A stretch of 64,000 bases of DNA from Bacillota bacterium (GTDB taxonomy: Bacteria > Bacillota > Clostridia > Lachnospirales > Lachnospiraceae). Of this stretch, positions 61,416-64,000 are shown one piece after another (position 1 is the first letter of the stretch; each line of letters starts with the position of its first letter). The DNA lies in the NCBI GenBank assembly GCA_023386315.1, contig JAEWJZ010000001.1, positions 62,001 to 126,000 of the forward strand, read 5' to 3'. The notes beneath the pieces were generated by a model. It searched no databases. It worked only from the letters and a program-made list of their open reading frames with translations, and was not told where the DNA came from. The position numbers and the translations under genes are program-made.

Positions 61416-63713
61416 TTATCTCTTGTTTCTGTTTTTATTAAAATTGATCAGACATCCGGCTTTCACGATTTCACGCTCGTCCTTTGTCATATCTGCGATG
61501 GTAAGTGTCATTGGGGATACATTTTCTTCGTTAATTTTGTATGCCTGAATATTAGTTAAATCACCATCCAGAATGTCTCTGATTCCTGGTACAAAGATAT
61601 AATCCCCTACTTCAAAATCCGGTTCTTCCTTCATCTGGAACGGAATCATTCCCCAGTTCATTACATTGGAACGGTATCTTTTCGTTGCATACTCTTTCGT
61701 AATATTTGCTAATCCGCCAATCACTCTCTGACAGCTGGCGGCCTGCTCTCTGGCTGAGCCGTCGCCTGGCTTTACTGCATAAATCATACTTCCGATTTCT
61801 GTCTCTTCTGGATTTACGGTTAAATCCTTAAAGGAAGAACGGATTACCTTAAATACGTGTTTCAGCTCTGGTTCAGCAGAAAATACATTCTCTCCATTGA
61901 TTCTTGCTTTTTCCAGACGGGCTACTTCTTTGGTTCTCTCCACATACATGGGATCTCTTCTTGATAATGTAAATTCTGCAAGGCCAAGGGGATTGGAACG
62001 GTAAGAGGAGGTTTCCCCCGATGGAATCAGTTCGTCTGTTGTTGTCACCTCATCCATGATCTTTGAGCAGACCTTTAAGAGTATGTTGTCAGTAAGTGCG
62101 CTCATTTCCGGCCAATCCTTGATATTTGGGCCATATGCCAGTTCTTGTGTGCTTTCCCCTTTTTCATAACCGTAATAGACCCGCTTGTCATAAACGGCTT
62201 TATCAAAGTGATAATCCGGAATCTGATTCCAGCAGTCAAATTCTGCTGCAGAGGTCAGAATACCCCCGTTTGCCGCTGTGGCAGCAATGGAACGGGCATC
62301 CATTAATGCAACTGCAGACATCTGTCCGTTGCCGGGCTTGGAGCCTTCTCTGTTGGGGAAGTTTCTGGTGGTGTGCCGTATGCTGAGCCCATTATTGCAT
62401 GGGGTATCTCCCGCTCCGAAACAGGGACCGCAGAATGCTGTACGGATGACCGCCCCTGCTTCCATCAGTGTTTCTACCATACCTTTTCTTACCAGATCAA
62501 TAAACACCGGCTGGGAGGAGGGATAAACAGCAAGAGAAAATTCTCCGTTTCCGCAGGTTTTTCCTTTTAATACATTTGCCGCTTCCACAACATTTGTGTA
62601 ATTACCGCCTGCACAGCCGGCAATCACACCTTGCTGAACCATAAGCTTTCCATTCACAATTTTATCCGTTAACGAGAAGGAAGCGCGTCCGTCACTGATT
62701 CTTAAAGCTTCCTTTTCTACTTCCCTCAGGATATCAGAAAGATTATCAATCAGTTCATCTATTTCATAGGTATTACTTGGATGGAATGGAAGTGCGATCA
62801 TTGGTTTCACTGTACTTAAATCTACATATACGCAGCCGTCATAATATGCCGTAACTGCCGGACTTAGTTCTTCATACGCATCTTCTCTTCCGTGGAGGGC
62901 AAGAAACTGTCTGGTATCTTCATCTGTTTTCCATATTGAGGTTAAGCAGGTGGTTTCTGTTGTCATAACATCAATGCCGTTTCTGAAATCCGTACTCATG
63001 GATGCAATGCCAGGTCCCACAAACTCCATAACTTTATTTTTAACATATCCCTTTTTAAATACAGCACCGATGATTGCAAGGGCAATATCCTGGGGACCAA
63101 CACCAGGCTGGGGCTTACCAGTAAGATAGATCGCTACGACTCCCGGATAAGCTACATCGTAAGTATCACATAAAAGCTGTTTTACCAGTTCTCCGCCGCC
63201 TTCTCCGATTGCCATGGTTCCAAGAGCTCCATAGCGGGTGTGGGAATCGGATCCTAATATCATGCTTTTGCAGCCGGCATGCATCTCTCTCATGTACTGG
63301 TGAATGACTGCAATATGGGGTGGTACATAGATTCCGCCGTATTTTTTTGCGGCAGAAAGTCCGAACATGTGATCATCCTCATTGATCGTACCGCCAACTG
63401 CGCACAAAGAATTGTGACAGTTCGTCAGTACGTAGGGGATCGGGAATTTTTCCATTCCAGATGCCTTCGCTGTCTGTACAATACCCACAAATGTAATATC
63501 ATGAGATGCCATGGCGTCAAATTTCAGTTTTAAATGGGACATATCACCAGAGGTGTTATGTGCCTCTAATATAGAATAGGCAATGGTACCTTTTTTTGCC
63601 TCCTCTTTATTTACTGTCTTATTCGTGGTAGAAACTGTCTTTTCAATATCTGCCTCCGGAACAATCTCCGTACCATTTATAAGATAGACTCCGCCTTCGT
63701 ATAACTTTACCAT
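61416..63713 (-). CDS. Aconitase-family hydratase heading the citrate lyase operon
   Basis: 765 residues. Iron-sulfur aconitase fold: [20 protein letters not shown] in the active-site region, a first cluster Cys in [10 protein letters not shown] or its vicinity, and a CX2C pair in [16 protein letters not shown] near residue 430; the swivel domain follows with [16 protein letters not shown]. It resembles the uncharacterised YbhJ-type hydratases more than AcnA. In front of citDEFGC it could convert aconitate or a related acid to the lyase substrate. GGAGGG precedes the ATG; the promoter region holds dyads for the divergent LysR regulator. Confidence 0.85.
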   Translation of the reverse strand: MVKLYEGGVYLINGTEIVPEADIEKTVSTTNKTVNKEEAKKGTIAYSILEAHNTSGDMSHLKLKFDAMASHDITFVGIVQTAKASGMEKFPIPYVLTNCHNSLCAVGGTINEDDHMFGLSAAKKYGGIYVPPHIAVIHQYMREMHAGCKSMILGSDSHTRYGALGTMAIGEGGGELVKQLLCDTYDVAYPGVVAIYLTGKPQPGVGPQDIALAIIGAVFKKGYVKNKVMEFVGPGIASMSTDFRNGIDVMTTETTCLTSIWKTDEDTRQFLALHGREDAYEELSPAVTAYYDGCVYVDLSTVKPMIALPFHPSNTYEIDELIDNLSDILREVEKEALRISDGRASFSLTDKIVNGKLMVQQGVIAGCAGGNYTNVVEAANVLKGKTCGNGEFSLAVYPSSQPVFIDLVRKGMVETLMEAGAVIRTAFCGPCFGAGDTPCNNGLSIRHTTRNFPNREGSKPGNGQMSAVALMDARSIAATAANGGILTSAAEFDCWNQIPDYHFDKAVYDKRVYYGYEKGESTQELAYGPNIKDWPEMSALTDNILLKVCSKIMDEVTTTDELIPSGETSSYRSNPLGLAEFTLSRRDPMYVERTKEVARLEKARINGENVFSAEPELKHVFKVIRSSFKDLTVNPEETEIGSMIYAVKPGDGSAREQAASCQRVIGGLANITKEYATKRYRSNVMNWGMIPFQMKEEPDFEVGDYIFVPGIRDILDGDLTNIQAYKINEENVSPMTLTIADMTKDEREIVKAGCLINFNKNRNKR

Positions 63714-63752
63714 GTGAAACCCTCCTGAATTATGAAAGTAATTATGCTTTTA

Positions 63753-63806
63753 CTATATAACTGTTCCGCTATATAGGCAAATACCATGTACCTTATAACT
63801 CTTATA
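63753..63806. promoter_or_regulatory. Putative LysR operators between hydratase and regulator genes
   Basis: Two dyads: CTATATA-N10-TATATAG (63753-63776) and the perfect TATAACTCTTATA (63794-63806), which has the T-N11-A form of LysR-type binding sites. Both lie in the 176-base divergent intergenic region. Confidence 0.6.
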
Positions 63807-63889
63807 GGTTTTATCTATTTAAAACTTTTCTTTTCCCGGATATTGCATTATACTGTTAGTACAAGCATTAACTGTAAAAAGGAGTAACC

Positions 63890-64000
63890 ATGACCAGCCG
63901 AGAACTTTTATATGTAAAGACAGTAGCCGATGAAAAAAGCATTTCCCAGGCGGCCAAGAAACTATTTATTGCACAGCCATCACTCAGTCAGTCACTTCAG
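63890..64000 (+). CDS. LysR-family regulator, N-terminal part (runs off window)
   Basis: The first 37 codons (MTSRELLYVKTVADEKSIS, then QAAKKLFIAQPSLSQSLQ) form the beginning of a LysR winged helix-turn-helix. AAGGAG precedes the ATG at 63890. It is divergent from the hydratase and citrate lyase operon, the usual layout for a LysR activator that controls the neighbouring operon and itself; the co-inducer could be citrate or a related acid. The ligand domain lies outside the window. Confidence 0.85.
   Translation, partial: MTSRELLYVKTVADEKSISQAAKKLFIAQPSLSQSLQ

Overview
The window looks like the chromosome of an anaerobic Firmicute of the class Clostridia, most probably a Lachnospiraceae (Lachnoclostridium/Lacrimispora-like). 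This rests on gene order (rplU-prp-rpmA-obgE-yhbY-nadD-yqeK-rsfS; the TIGR03960/TIGR03936 radical-SAM pair before rng; a divergent lexA/yneA pair with GAACATATGTTC boxes), strong GGAGG ribosome binding sites, and TPP and THF riboswitches. No tRNA, rRNA or CRISPR array is visible.

Layout. (1) 1-3412: thiamine operon thiS-F-G-H-E on the minus strand behind a TPP riboswitch with its own terminator. (2) 3500-7320: a decayed stretch with a GNAT enzyme, an ArsR regulator next to a CGGC-domain protein, a small P-loop kinase, and three broken genes (metallo-beta-lactamase fold, sulfatase, VOC/PhnB). (3) 7320-26980: an AT-rich defence island on the plus strand. It holds a 222-aa family protein plus AlbA/Schlafen protein, an Sll1717-type P-loop ATPase, a HEPN-like plus PD-(D/E)XK pair, a second PD-(D/E)XK protein, a one-HKD phospholipase-D-like protein, a 1223-aa YobI-type membrane ATPase, a Gabija-type pair (OLD nuclease plus UvrD helicase), and an XRE/membrane-protein pair. 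Dispersed repeats marked by CGACAAAAC separate several of these modules. (4) 27302-34810: a tightly overlapping five-gene recombinase module (tyrosine recombinase, large middle protein, second tyrosine recombinase, coiled-coil protein, repeat zinc-ribbon protein), followed by another copy of the same repeat. (5) 35277-36332: a stand-alone Xer-like recombinase.

(6) 36367-40660: folate operon folE-HD-folP-folBK-folC behind a THF riboswitch. (7) 40778-41872: SOS pair yneA/lexA. (8) 41983-46356: ribosome/Obg/NAD cluster behind an L21 leader. (9) 46471-54321: an MFS transporter, then TIGR03960-TIGR03936-rng-trkA-trkH, all overlapping or nearly so. (10) 54573-56534: YtrA-type GntR regulator with an ABC exporter. 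(11) 56623-63713: citrate lyase operon (aconitase-family hydratase, citD, E, F, G, C) opposite a LysR regulator whose gene runs off the window.

The flanks are ordinary core metabolism with readable regulation. The 3.4-36.3 kb interval is accessory DNA inserted between the thi and fol operons. The most interesting signal is the association of a multi-recombinase module with a repeat family that also punctuates the defence genes, which suggests cassette-like accumulation.
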